Translations under genes and position numbers: made by a program
Origin: JAKSCF01 sp028279945
GTDB lineage: Bacteria > Bacillota > Clostridia > Peptostreptococcales > JAAYPU01
Assembly: GCA_028279945.1 (NCBI GenBank)
Contig: JANQMT010000073.1
Span: forward strand, 1-23,435
Length of the DNA: 23,435 nucleotides
Reading direction: 5' to 3'
Part shown: piece after piece, positions 7,079 to 15,080 of the stretch
How positions within the stretch are numbered: the first letter of the stretch is position 1
How the letters are laid out: the number at the start of each line of letters is the position of its first letter
Notes under the pieces: generated by a model
Databases searched by the model: none
What the model was told of the DNA's origin: nothing
What the model saw: the letters and a program-made list of their open reading frames with translations, nothing else

Positions 7079-8802
7079 AAAATCATTAATGTAGTTCCCA
7101 TAACACACCAATACGCTGTTTTGTTACCGGCTTCATCTTTTACGATTACATTAAACAAATAGTTTGTATTAGGGGACAATCCTGTTATGTTTTTTTCTTG
7201 TATATCTGCTTCATAGTCTCCAACAGGGGTTCCATTTCTTTCTATTGCACCCACGGTTCTAATATTATTGCTTTGAGAATAGTAGACCCTATAAACTAGT
7301 TTCTCTTGTACGGTCTCATTATCTGCGGCTTTTTCCCATCTTATTCGTATGCTATTATGACTGGCACTATTGTCAGGGTACAACCCGTTGTCTGTTAAAG
7401 TTGGGCTGATTGTATCTTGTACTTTATGGGTAGTGCCACCGACACTTGTATATGCGCTTTTATTCCCTGCTTTATCTTTAACGATTATATTGAAGTAATA
7501 GGTTGTATCAGCAGTCAGCCCAGTAATAGTTTTGGCATTTATATCTGTTTCGTAAATTCCTACAGGTATCCCATTTTCTTCTATTGCACCTATTGTTCTG
7601 ATATTATCATTTAGTGCATAATACACTTGGTACTGTAAATCGCTTTTGGCAGAGCGATTATCAGATGCTTTTGTCCAGCTAAGCTTAAGGGAAGTGATTG
7701 CTTCATCCGAAACAGTAAGTATACCTTCGATTTCAGGCGGTATATTATCTTCGGGTTTATCATCATTATCATCTTTATCCTTTTTCTTTTTGATATTGCT
7801 AAAAGTTGGCAGACTATCTTTGATAATAATATCATTGACTTGAATGTTATCTCCATCTGCTCCTTTTATATTTGCATTGCTTTTTACAACCAGTATATCA
7901 ATTTTGTTGTTTTTGCCTTTTATGATAATATCTGATCCTTTTGATTTTGGGTCAATTTGTACTTTTTTTGTTTTAATATTATCCAAAGTAACATTAGATT
8001 TCTTACCTTCTGAGGCAATCTTTAATTCTTTTTCTATTATAGTATCTCTTACGGTAATATTCCCTGTTGCACCTGGGCTTATATATAAACTTTTTATGTT
8101 TTTTCCCTCTAATGTAATGTCATTACCTATAATGGTCACGGTTGCATCTTCAGGTATATCTTTCACATCTTCTTGATTCTTTATTATATATCCTAAGATT
8201 CTATCGGTTATGGTAATCATCTCTGCTCTATTGATGGGTTCATTAGGTTTAAAGGATCCATCTTCATATCCGTTGATATAACCAAGCTCTAAAAACGACC
8301 CTATGATTGCTTGCTGGTCTTGAGTCAGCCCTTGCATATCGTTAAAATTATTGTTCAAATCTTCTTTCTCTATATCCATTAGACCGGATAATAACGTCAT
8401 AACATGGAGTCGAGTTGCACTTTCTTTACCTCTTACTTTGTTGTCTTCTATGTAATCATAGTATTTTGCCTTTGCAGCTTCATCTTTAAACCAATCTTCA
8501 TTTTGAACATCTGAATAATTATCCTGGGATACAGAGGTTAGTCCAAAGTGTCGATTGATTAAGGTTATCAGCTCGCCTCTGGTTAAATGGTTGTCCGGTT
8601 TGAATTCTCCTGTTGGATATCCTTTAACCATTTTCTGTTCATATTTCTTAATAATCCTATTTTTTGCCCAATGGTTTTGAATATCGCTAAAAGGATAATT
8701 ATTCCCATTGTCTTCTGATGCTTGTGAAAATGCTAATGAATTGGATAATAATAAAAAAGTTAATAAACCTACAGTAAATTTTTTAATCCTTCTTTTCTTC
8801 AT
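7075..8802 (-). CDS. S-layer homology (SLH) surface protein with beta-solenoid-like region and two FN3 repeats
   Basis: A 575-aa exported protein. Residues 1-28 are a signal peptide (KKRRIKK, hydrophobic core, SQAS). Residues about 37-207 hold three SLH modules: a clear first (FSDIQNHWAKNRI, GYPTGEFKPDNHLTRGELI), a diverged second, and a clear third (INGYEDGSFKPNEPINRAEMI). These anchor proteins to secondary cell-wall polymer. Residues about 218-330 are short, regular hydrophobic/polar strands rich in D, N, K and I, suggesting a beta-solenoid. A charged linker (KKKKDKDDNDDKPED) leads to two FN3-like repeats, 355-460 and 466-575, sharing NIRT-GAIE-NG-PVG-Y. No enzyme motif is visible, so a structural or adhesive role is likely. 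RBS AAAGGAGGATC supports the start. Confidence 0.88.
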   Translation of the reverse strand: MKKRRIKKFTVGLLTFLLLSNSLAFSQASEDNGNNYPFSDIQNHWAKNRIIKKYEQKMVKGYPTGEFKPDNHLTRGELITLINRHFGLTSVSQDNYSDVQNEDWFKDEAAKAKYYDYIEDNKVRGKESATRLHVMTLLSGLMDIEKEDLNNNFNDMQGLTQDQQAIIGSFLELGYINGYEDGSFKPNEPINRAEMITITDRILGYIIKNQEDVKDIPEDATVTIIGNDITLEGKNIKSLYISPGATGNITVRDTIIEKELKIASEGKKSNVTLDNIKTKKVQIDPKSKGSDIIIKGKNNKIDILVVKSNANIKGADGDNIQVNDIIIKDSLPTFSNIKKKKDKDDNDDKPEDNIPPEIEGILTVSDEAITSLKLSWTKASDNRSAKSDLQYQVYYALNDNIRTIGAIEENGIPVGIYETDINAKTITGLTADTTYYFNIIVKDKAGNKSAYTSVGGTTHKVQDTISPTLTDNGLYPDNSASHNSIRIRWEKAADNETVQEKLVYRVYYSQSNNIRTVGAIERNGTPVGDYEADIQEKNITGLSPNTNYLFNVIVKDEAGNKTAYWCVMGTTLMIF

Positions 8803-9126
8803 TAATTGATCCTCCTTTATGACCTCTTAAAAACTTTATATTACTAATATCCATATGAATTTGCATTGATTTCACATGATTATTAATAATTATTAAAGAA
8901 GAGGAATTAACCTTTGTAAATACTAATATAAATTTTATCATTTCCATATTTTATTTGTCAATATTTGTTTTATTTTGAACATGGTTGGGTATTTATTATA
9001 TAAACTTTCAATGAGTCATATTGAAGCATAAAATGGATAAACTAACTAAAAAGATTGTATGTTATATTATTTATTGATATATTATACTAAGAGACATTTG
9101 ACATCATATGAAGGGGGGAAATCAAG
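8803..9126. other. divergent intergenic region between the SLH protein and nfeD
   Basis: 324 bp of very AT-rich DNA with no supportable gene. It should contain the promoters of both flanking genes. The best sigma-A-like match toward nfeD is TTGTAT (9055-9060), 17 nt, TATATT (9078-9083). No confident -35/-10 pair is seen toward the SLH gene. Confidence 0.5.
9055..9083 (+). promoter_or_regulatory. possible promoter of the nfeD-SPFH operon
   Basis: TTGTAT, 17-nt spacer, TATATT. The surrounding DNA is so AT-rich that chance matches are common; weak support. Confidence 0.35.
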
Positions 9127-9573
9127 ATATTTGGATATGAATTAACCTTTACACATTTATGGATTGGTCTTGCAGTTATATTTGCTCTTATAGAAGCTTT
9201 TACATTAGGTTTAACAACCATCTGGTTCGCAGCAGGTGCTTTGGTCGCAATGGTTGCTGCCATCCTTGGCTTTTCTTTGGTTTGGCAAATTTTTGTTTTC
9301 TTAATTGCTTCTGCTGTCTTAATTTATTTTACTCGTCCATTTTTCAATCAAAAGCTAAAAGTTGGCGCTGAAAAAACCAATATCGACTCTTTGATTGGAG
9401 AAATGGGTATTGTTACAGAAGATATTAGACCATATGAAACAGGATTAGTAAAAGTTTTAGGTCAGGTTTGGACTGCTAAATCTGTTGATAATCAACTTAT
9501 AGCACGCCATTCAAAGGTTACGATTATAAAAATTGAAGGTGTTAAAGTAATTGTTGAACCTTTAGCAGATTAA
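9127..9573 (+). CDS. NfeD-family membrane protein, apparent AUA start codon
   Basis: A 148-aa short-type NfeD. The N-terminal 65 residues hold three hydrophobic segments (LWIGLAVIFALIEAF; LTTIWFAAGALVAMVAA; IFVFLIASAVLIYF), followed by a soluble OB-fold domain (LIGEMGIVTEDI, GLVKVLGQVWTAKS, IKIEGVKVIVEP). NfeD proteins work with SPFH/stomatin partners in membrane microdomains, and the SPFH gene follows 53 bp downstream. No ATG, GTG or TTG lies in frame before residue 39 (TTG at 9241), which would cut off two membrane segments. A strong AAGGGGGG site (9111-9118) stands 8 nt before an in-frame ATA at 9127, giving (M)FGYELTF, the N-terminus expected for the family. Alternatively, the six-G run is one base too long: with five Gs, ATG 9108 would be in frame. 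Confidence 0.82.
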   Translation: MFGYELTFTHLWIGLAVIFALIEAFTLGLTTIWFAAGALVAMVAAILGFSLVWQIFVFLIASAVLIYFTRPFFNQKLKVGAEKTNIDSLIGEMGIVTEDIRPYETGLVKVLGQVWTAKSVDNQLIARHSKVTIIKIEGVKVIVEPLAD

Positions 9574-9626
9574 GACGTTGAATCAACATATCATATTAAA
9601 TTTATTACAAAGGAGATGGTACACTT

Positions 9627-10526
9627 ATGTCTATCGTTATTATAATACTAATCGTCATCGCTATCGTTTTGATAGTAACCAATATTCGAATTGTCCCTCA
9701 AGCACAAGCATATGTTATGGAAAGATTAGGTGCTTATCAAACCACATGGGCGGTTGGACTTCATGTAAAGGTTCCGCTCATTGATAGAATTGCTAAAAAG
9801 GTTTCTTTAAAGGAACGTGTGGTAGACTTTCCGCCACAGCCGGTTATAACAAAAGATAATGTTACCATGCAAATCGATACCGTTGTTTATTATCAAATCA
9901 CTGACCCTAAGCTATACGCTTATGGTGTTGATAATCCTATTTCAGCTATAGAAAATCTAACCGCTACTACGCTAAGAAATATTATCGGTGAGTTAGAGCT
10001 GGATGAAACGCTAACCAGCAGAGATATCATCAATACAAAGATGAGAAGTATCTTAGATGAGGCCACAGACCCTTGGGGGATTAAAATCAATCGTGTTGAA
10101 GTTAAAAACATTATTCCTCCTGCCGATATTCAAGAAGCTATGGAAAAACAAATGCGTGCTGAGCGTGAACGTAGAGAAGCCATTTTAAGAGCTGAAGGTG
10201 AGAAAAAATCTGCTATTTTGGTTGCCGAAGGTCAAAAGGAATCTGAGATTCTTAAAGCAGAAGCTGCCAAGGAAGCCGCTATTAAGGAAGCGGAAGGTAA
10301 AGCAGAGGCCATTCTGAAGGTTCAAGACGCCACTGCAGAAGGTCTAAAAATGCTTAAAGAAGCTAACCCTGACCAAGCGGTTATTACCCTTAAGAGCTTA
10401 GAAGCATTTACGAAAGCGGCAGATGGTAAAGCGACTAAGATCATTATTCCTTCAGAAATACAGAAAATTGCCGGATTGGCTACTTCTATTACGGAGTTAA
10501 TCAAGGATGAAAAGGAAAAGTTATAA
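9627..10526 (+). CDS. SPFH/band 7 (stomatin-like, slipin) membrane protein
   Basis: A 299-aa protein with an N-terminal membrane anchor (residues about 3-20), then the band-7/SPFH domain. The signature segments are IVPQAQAYVMERLGAY, the PFIDRI-like VPLIDRIAKKV, ERVVDFPPQPVITKDNV, DPKLYAYGVDNP and the TLRNIIGELELDE helix. Residues about 165-240 form a long, Ala/Glu/Lys-rich coiled coil (RAERERREAILRAEGEKKSA), as in stomatins and QmcA. These proteins oligomerise into ring- or cage-like assemblies that organise membrane microdomains and often modulate membrane proteases. The NfeD gene immediately upstream is the classic partner. RBS AAGGAGATGG precedes the ATG. Length and domain order are normal. 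Confidence 0.93.
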   Translation: MSIVIIILIVIAIVLIVTNIRIVPQAQAYVMERLGAYQTTWAVGLHVKVPLIDRIAKKVSLKERVVDFPPQPVITKDNVTMQIDTVVYYQITDPKLYAYGVDNPISAIENLTATTLRNIIGELELDETLTSRDIINTKMRSILDEATDPWGIKINRVEVKNIIPPADIQEAMEKQMRAERERREAILRAEGEKKSAILVAEGQKESEILKAEAAKEAAIKEAEGKAEAILKVQDATAEGLKMLKEANPDQAVITLKSLEAFTKAADGKATKIIIPSEIQKIAGLATSITELIKDEKEKL

Positions 10527-10545
10527 TCTATGATGAAAACACTCG

Positions 10546-10570
10546 TAGGGGCGTATTGTATACGCCCCTA
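10546..10570. repeat. GC-rich perfect palindromic hairpin at the convergent junction
   Basis: TAGGGGCGTAT (10546-10556) pairs perfectly with ATACGCCCCTA (10560-10570) around a 3-nt loop. No T-run follows closely on either strand, so it is not a textbook terminator, though it lies where one is expected between SPFH and YlqH. Its right arm supplies the YlqH stop codon. It resembles a dispersed palindromic (REP-like) element. Confidence 0.55.
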
Positions 10571-10873
10571 TGGTTTATGGTTGGTGGTTTTTTTGAGTAT
10601 GTAGGCGAATATTTCTGCTACTACTTCGTACAATTCTACCGGAATTTCTTCACCCAGCTCCAGCTGTGATAAAAGAGCAGCTGCTGTCTCGTCCTCATAA
10701 ATCGGTACACCGGATTCCTGAGCGACTTCAATAATGCGTTGGGCAATATGGCCTGCACCGCTTGCTACTACTACCGGTGATTGGTCTTTATCTTTATCGT
10801 AGGCAAGAGCTACAGCATTTTTCATATCTTTTCTTTTATAGTTTATATCCCGATTTATATTATGCTTTAACAT
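10568..10873 (-). CDS. ylqH: FlhB C-terminal-domain homologue (YlqH/FhlB type)
   Basis: A 101-aa protein equivalent to the cytoplasmic C-terminal domain of the flagellar and type III export switch FlhB, as a stand-alone protein like B. subtilis YlqH. The recognisable core is KNAVALAYDKDKDQSPVVVASGAG, then AQRIIEVAQESGVPIYEDETAAALLSQLELGEEIPVELYEVVAEIFAYI, matching the FlhB AVALxYD...P.V.AKG and GVPVVEN..LARALY patterns. The autocleavage NPTH that precedes this core in FlhB is absent. The start at 10873 overlaps the last 14 nt of ylqG and has an AGAGG site; a start at 10825 is possible but lacks a good site. It is the last gene of the four-gene operon. The function of YlqH proteins is not established. 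Confidence 0.85.
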   Translation of the reverse strand: MLKHNINRDINYKRKDMKNAVALAYDKDKDQSPVVVASGAGHIAQRIIEVAQESGVPIYEDETAAALLSQLELGEEIPVELYEVVAEIFAYILKKTTNHKP

Positions 10874-12386
10874 TAACACCCATCCTCTTTTCAAAACTAT
10901 CAGGAAATATTTCATTCAGCCGGCGATTTTTTTTTGCTAAAGTCATATCAAATGTATTGAGGTGTAATCCGGATCGTTGAATGATTTGAGATATCTGATG
11001 GCCTGAGTCGGAAAACTGATGGATCATAGATGGAGGACAATACAATTGAATATCGATGGATTTTCCTGAAAGCAATATATCCAACTCAAAGCTCCCTACC
11101 TGTTCTACATTTAAAGTTAAAAACATATGGGTGCTGCTTTTGTCATGGTTATCGTCTTCTCCATCTTTCTGATCATTAGGATCAATCCAAATTTCTCCCA
11201 TCGCTTGAACATCTTCAAACTTTATAGGCAACAGAAAATGGAGTAAAGGATGTTTACCGGCTTGAGAGGCCGTCATTCCCTTTAAGAAAGTTTCCGTCAG
11301 CGTATTCAATCCTTCTTTATCCGATAACTGCTGTGACTTGTCCATTAATTTTGATAGTATTTTTTCTAAAGTATTTTTCGACTCAGAGGATTCTATCATA
11401 GTATCTTTGTCAAATTGAGATGTCAGCCATTCCATTATTTTTTCGTTGTCTGCACCATCTTCAATGGTTCCTGTTTTTATAAACATGGCAATAATCTTAT
11501 CCATAACGGTTTTGGGTTGTTGGAACAGATCATTCTGACCTTGATTTTCTTGTAAGGAAAACAACTGTTCAAACTTATGGTCCCACTCTTTAAAATGGGC
11601 TGCAAATTTCGAGTCAGGCAGCTGCTCCAGTAAATGTTTCAAGGATTTGTGTAAAGAAAATCCTTGATCTTCTAAAGCTTGTATTTTTCCATAAGATTCT
11701 GCTATTTTATTCATAACAGCCATGATTTTAGGTTCTTTAGAATATTGCCCAGCCATTTCTTTTAACAGAGGCAATAAATTTTTCAGCTCATTTCCAGACT
11801 GATTTTCTTGTAAAAGCTGCTTTAATTCATTGATTTGCGAGTTAGGTGAATCACTTTTTTTAGAAGACAATAATTGAATCAATTGATCTATGTTTTCTGC
11901 TATTTTATTTTCATGCTTTGTTTTTGAAGTCAATGCTACATACGCTCGCAACACATCTGCTACCGCATTTTCAATAGTTTTGCTGCCTGAATGCTGCTGT
12001 GTTATGTTCCTCAAAAAATTAAAAAATTCCCCTTTGAATTCTATGGTTTTGTCATGCTGATTCAGTAATTCTTTAGGAATATTATTGGTTTTCAAAAAAA
12101 GGTTCCCTTGATCATTGATCTGATAACCTTCTACTATTTGTTTTAAAGTTTGAATCAAAACATCTTTATTGGGTGCCTGCTGGTGTTTAACGGGTGCTTG
12201 AGTGCCATCTTTTCCATAGTTACTTTCTAATGCATTATTTCTTGTTTCATTACTTTTTATTTGCACAGTATTTTTTAAGGGCATATTCTGCGTTCCTTTT
12301 AATATGTCCATTAAATCTTTCATGGCTTCATTTTTAAGCTGATTATAACCCACTGATACTGGAATTCTGGGAATTGAATTTGTCAT
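10860..12386 (-). CDS. ylqG: YlqG-like protein with FliK-type hook-length-control C-terminal domain
   Basis: A 508-aa protein. The first 380 residues are low-complexity and hydrophilic, rich in Gln, Lys, Asn and Leu, and mostly helical (QISQLLQ-like repeats of the pattern LKQLLQENQ), as in flagellar hook-length control proteins. Residues about 390-490 give the conserved part: WIDPND, then FLTLNVEQVGSFELDILLSG, IDIQLYCPP and a final helix QISQIIQRSGLHLNTF, resembling the Flg_hook (FliK C-terminal) domain. FliK binds the FlhB C-terminal domain to switch export specificity, and here the two homologues are adjacent and overlapping. The pairing matches B. subtilis ylqG-ylqH. No other flagellar gene is present. 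RBS AAAAGGGGTG supports the start, 13 bp after the upstream gene. Confidence 0.82.
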   Translation of the reverse strand: MTNSIPRIPVSVGYNQLKNEAMKDLMDILKGTQNMPLKNTVQIKSNETRNNALESNYGKDGTQAPVKHQQAPNKDVLIQTLKQIVEGYQINDQGNLFLKTNNIPKELLNQHDKTIEFKGEFFNFLRNITQQHSGSKTIENAVADVLRAYVALTSKTKHENKIAENIDQLIQLLSSKKSDSPNSQINELKQLLQENQSGNELKNLLPLLKEMAGQYSKEPKIMAVMNKIAESYGKIQALEDQGFSLHKSLKHLLEQLPDSKFAAHFKEWDHKFEQLFSLQENQGQNDLFQQPKTVMDKIIAMFIKTGTIEDGADNEKIMEWLTSQFDKDTMIESSESKNTLEKILSKLMDKSQQLSDKEGLNTLTETFLKGMTASQAGKHPLLHFLLPIKFEDVQAMGEIWIDPNDQKDGEDDNHDKSSTHMFLTLNVEQVGSFELDILLSGKSIDIQLYCPPSMIHQFSDSGHQISQIIQRSGLHLNTFDMTLAKKNRRLNEIFPDSFEKRMGVNVKA

Positions 12387-12399
12387 ACCGTCACCCCTT

Positions 12400-13602
12400 T
12401 TACATTTCCAGTCTTACATCCTCATAACCTTCATTTTGATCATGACTTTCTACCCCGGCAAAATAACAGGCTGTTTTTAAAGTTTCTACCTCATCTCTTC
12501 CGGAATGCTCCTGTATCCCCGTACGTATGACCACCTTATAGTTGTAATAAGTTATAAAATTGTCTTTCAATATTTTACAAACATTTTCTGCGGCAATTTT
12601 GGCACTTTCATAATTGGTCTCTGTTAATATAATAGCAAAAGAATCGTTGGTAATATTGGCTACTATGTCAGTATTTCTTACATATTGTTGGATGGTATAT
12701 GCTGCATATTTTATGATATCTTTTTTTACAAAAACCATTTCATCTTTTGGTGGAAATCTTAAGGATAATACAGCAATTGAAAAAGTATTTCGATACCTAA
12801 GAAATCTGTTTTTCTCTTTTTCCAGTTCTTCTAACAGTCCTTTTTGGTTGAGTAACCCGGTTAACTCATTTTTCTTGATTTGCAATTTTGATAGCTGCTC
12901 TATTTCGGAAGATTGAGTATTCATATGATATAGGTATTTAAATTTATTGATCAATAATTTTAAATCATCATACTCCAATAGTATTTTCCAATTGCCATTT
13001 TCATTAATAGTCGTTTTGGTAAACTGATATTTGGATATTTTACCGTTTTGTACATTTTTCTCAGACATACGTATTTCAAATTCAATGGCCTTTTTACAAA
13101 CTACATGTTTAAGATAAATATCAGAATGTACTTTAAAGACTTTAGTTTCAAAATGTCCTATGGCATAAAGTTTTGATACGGCTTCTTGCCATTCAACAAA
13201 GTCTTCTTTGGCCACTTTTTTTTGATTATAGTTGGATAACATTTCATAAGCTCTTACAAAATTTTTATTGGATAAAGCTTGTATATACGTATTTAAAATT
13301 TTCTGAGCAGCATCGTCAACAGGCTGCCCAAAGCCATTTTTCCATGTATTGGATGACAAAGGCGTAGATTTATTATTTTTTAGCCATTGTTTGTGATAGT
13401 CTTTTCTTTTTTCTTTATCCTTTAAGACTTCATAAGCAGCATTAATCTGTTTGATTTTTGATTCGGCATGAGCATTACAATTAATATCCGGATGATATTT
13501 TTTGCATAATCTGCGATATGCGCCTTCTATCACTTCGTGTTCTGCATCATGATGAACTTGTAAAATATGATAATAATCTTCCCAAATTTTCATTTCTGTC
13601 AT
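12400..13602 (-). CDS. J-domain / NTF2-like / degenerate GGDEF fusion protein
   Basis: A 400-aa cytoplasmic protein with three parts. Residues 8-71 are a J domain with intact HPD (37-39) and the usual KIKQINAAYEVLKDKEKRKDYH, which should stimulate an Hsp70 (DnaK). Residues about 95-215 resemble an NTF2-like fold (AQKILNTYIQALSNKNFVRAYEML ... GNWKILLEYD). Residues about 245-385 are a GGDEF-like domain starting NELTGLLNQKGLLEEL. Its active-site loop reads TNDSF (318-322) instead of GGDEF, so cyclase activity is not expected. The product-binding I-site motif is kept as RNTD (309-312) at the correct five-residue distance. That pattern suggests a c-di-GMP receptor tethered to a chaperone-recruiting domain. 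RBS AAAGGAA; 21 bp after the EAL-HDOD gene and 13 bp before ylqG. Confidence 0.85.
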   Translation of the reverse strand: MTEMKIWEDYYHILQVHHDAEHEVIEGAYRRLCKKYHPDINCNAHAESKIKQINAAYEVLKDKEKRKDYHKQWLKNNKSTPLSSNTWKNGFGQPVDDAAQKILNTYIQALSNKNFVRAYEMLSNYNQKKVAKEDFVEWQEAVSKLYAIGHFETKVFKVHSDIYLKHVVCKKAIEFEIRMSEKNVQNGKISKYQFTKTTINENGNWKILLEYDDLKLLINKFKYLYHMNTQSSEIEQLSKLQIKKNELTGLLNQKGLLEELEKEKNRFLRYRNTFSIAVLSLRFPPKDEMVFVKKDIIKYAAYTIQQYVRNTDIVANITNDSFAIILTETNYESAKIAAENVCKILKDNFITYYNYKVVIRTGIQEHSGRDEVETLKTACYFAGVESHDQNEGYEDVRLEM

Positions 13603-13623
13603 TAGATTCCTTTCAGTTCTATG

Positions 13624-14850
13624 TTAATTATTACTATCCAAAATACCATTAAGCCAATCCAGTGCATGATAATACATTTGTGATACCTCATCAATTTCAA
13701 GTTGCAAGAGGCTACATAGATGAGATAATTGGTCTATATCCCCACGCTCATACTTTAAAATCAATTGATAAGCTATACTCATTTTATTTTTTGGGTTGTT
13801 TCCCAGCAGTGTATTTTTTATATCTTCAGATAAGCGAATGGCATCGAGTATAGCGGTCATTTCCATACCCATCAAGGCATCCATCAGGGACAGCATACCT
13901 ACCGTTATGTATTCTGACTTCCTCTTGTTTTCTCCCAGCCGCTCTGCCATCTGTTCCATAAATTTTAGTCGAATCATGCTGTAATTAATGATTTCATTTG
14001 GTTTTTTATTGCCGGTTACTTTTTTTGAAACAGCTAGATATACCCATTTTTTTATACCTTCGATTCCCATAAATACAATGGCTTGCTTTATGGAATGAAT
14101 GGTATTTCGTTTATAGAATGCCGCTGAATTTACCAGCTTTAATACTTCATATGAAAATGATACATCGTGTTCAATGATTTCTGCAATTTCATCAAAGTCA
14201 GGGTCTTCTTCATACATCGCATTGATTAATCTTAAATAGCTTAATTTGTATGGCAAAATAGTGCGAGATGGTAAAACTTCAGGTTTTGCAAAAAAATAAC
14301 CTTGAAAATATGTACACCCTAAATCAACTGCCAAATTAAAATCTTCTATGGTTTCTATCTTTTCAGCAAGAAATTTTATTCCCATATCGCCATATTTCTT
14401 TATGATTTCTTTATTTTCTTTTATTGGTGTATTTAAAAAATCTAATTTAATAATATCTGCTAATAGTATTAATGGCTCATAATCATCTCTAAGAACAAAA
14501 TCATCCAATACGATTGGATAACCTGCTTTTTTCAAATTTTTACACGCTGCAACCACTTCTTCGCTAGGCTCAATGGTCTCTAAGAGTTCTACGACCATAT
14601 GCTCATTGGAAAACAATGAGGCAATTTCTTCAGTAATTAGGCGTTCCGTAAAGTTAACAAATGCTTTTTTATTGCCTGTAAGTGTCTCCATACCTACTGA
14701 TAAAAAACTATCTTTCATGACGTTTAAAGTAGCCTTATCGCCATCTATCTCCGTATAACCGTCTATGCCTTTTTCTCTATACAAAAGTTCATACCCAAAT
14801 ACGGTTTTATCTTTATTAAAAATTGGCTGCCTTGCGATGCAACTATTCAT
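13624..14850 (-). CDS. EAL-HDOD signalling protein (YuxH type)
   Basis: A 408-aa protein. Residues 1-195 are an EAL domain with ELL (21-23), VNF (66-68), VELLET (87-92), KLDF (135-138), AEKIET (162-167) and FQGYFF (182-187). The DDFGxGYS loop that carries metal- and lysine-contacting residues reads DDFVLRDDY (116-124), so hydrolysis of c-di-GMP is doubtful. Residues about 200-390 are an HDOD domain (DFDEIAEIIEHDVSFSYEVLKLVNSAAF ... IKQAIVFMGIEGIKKWVYL), a non-hydrolytic relative of HD phosphohydrolases. The combination matches YuxH-like proteins; the distantly similar Vibrio CdgJ affects motility. RBS TGAGGTAAAC. It is the first gene of the operon leading to ylqG-ylqH and is divergent from the EAL-CBS-GGDEF gene. 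Confidence 0.9.
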   Translation of the reverse strand: MNSCIARQPIFNKDKTVFGYELLYREKGIDGYTEIDGDKATLNVMKDSFLSVGMETLTGNKKAFVNFTERLITEEIASLFSNEHMVVELLETIEPSEEVVAACKNLKKAGYPIVLDDFVLRDDYEPLILLADIIKLDFLNTPIKENKEIIKKYGDMGIKFLAEKIETIEDFNLAVDLGCTYFQGYFFAKPEVLPSRTILPYKLSYLRLINAMYEEDPDFDEIAEIIEHDVSFSYEVLKLVNSAAFYKRNTIHSIKQAIVFMGIEGIKKWVYLAVSKKVTGNKKPNEIINYSMIRLKFMEQMAERLGENKRKSEYITVGMLSLMDALMGMEMTAILDAIRLSEDIKNTLLGNNPKNKMSIAYQLILKYERGDIDQLSHLCSLLQLEIDEVSQMYYHALDWLNGILDSNN

Positions 14851-14893
14851 TGTTTACCTCATAAAATAATATTTTCTTTCAGCATTTTTTTCC

Positions 14894-14922
14894 ATTTTAT
14901 CATATAAATCACCCTGAGTAAA
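14894..14922 (-). promoter_or_regulatory. likely promoter of the EAL-HDOD / J-GGDEF / ylqGH operon
   Basis: Minus strand: TTTACT (14917-14922), 17-nt spacer, TAAAAT (14894-14899), with TATGA just upstream of the -10 acting as an extended element. It lies 44 bp before the first start codon. It does not match the sigma-D flagellar consensus. Confidence 0.5.
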
Positions 14923-15012
14923 ATCGACTTTTGCATTTTAATTTTTAATATCAAATATTGTAATTAGCAGTTACTAAATGGTGAAAAATAGTTAAAATGT
15001 ATTAACCTATCC

Positions 15013-15041
15013 TTAACAAAAAATTAACTTGTAGGTGATAT
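15013..15041 (+). promoter_or_regulatory. possible promoter of the EAL-CBS-GGDEF gene
   Basis: TTAACA (15013-15018), 17-nt spacer, TGATAT (15036-15041), 40 bp before the start codon. The -10 is poor; weak support. Confidence 0.35.
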
Positions 15042-15080
15042 GTTTATATTGACAAATATTTCTATATAGGAGAAATGATT

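Noticed and set aside
9159..9371. 70-codon frame inside nfeD
   Set aside because: It is another frame of the nfeD coding sequence; the nfeD frame gives the recognisable product.
14851..15080. c-di-GMP riboswitch (GEMM) between the two divergent signalling operons
   Set aside because: The conserved GEMM core and receptor bases are not seen on either strand.
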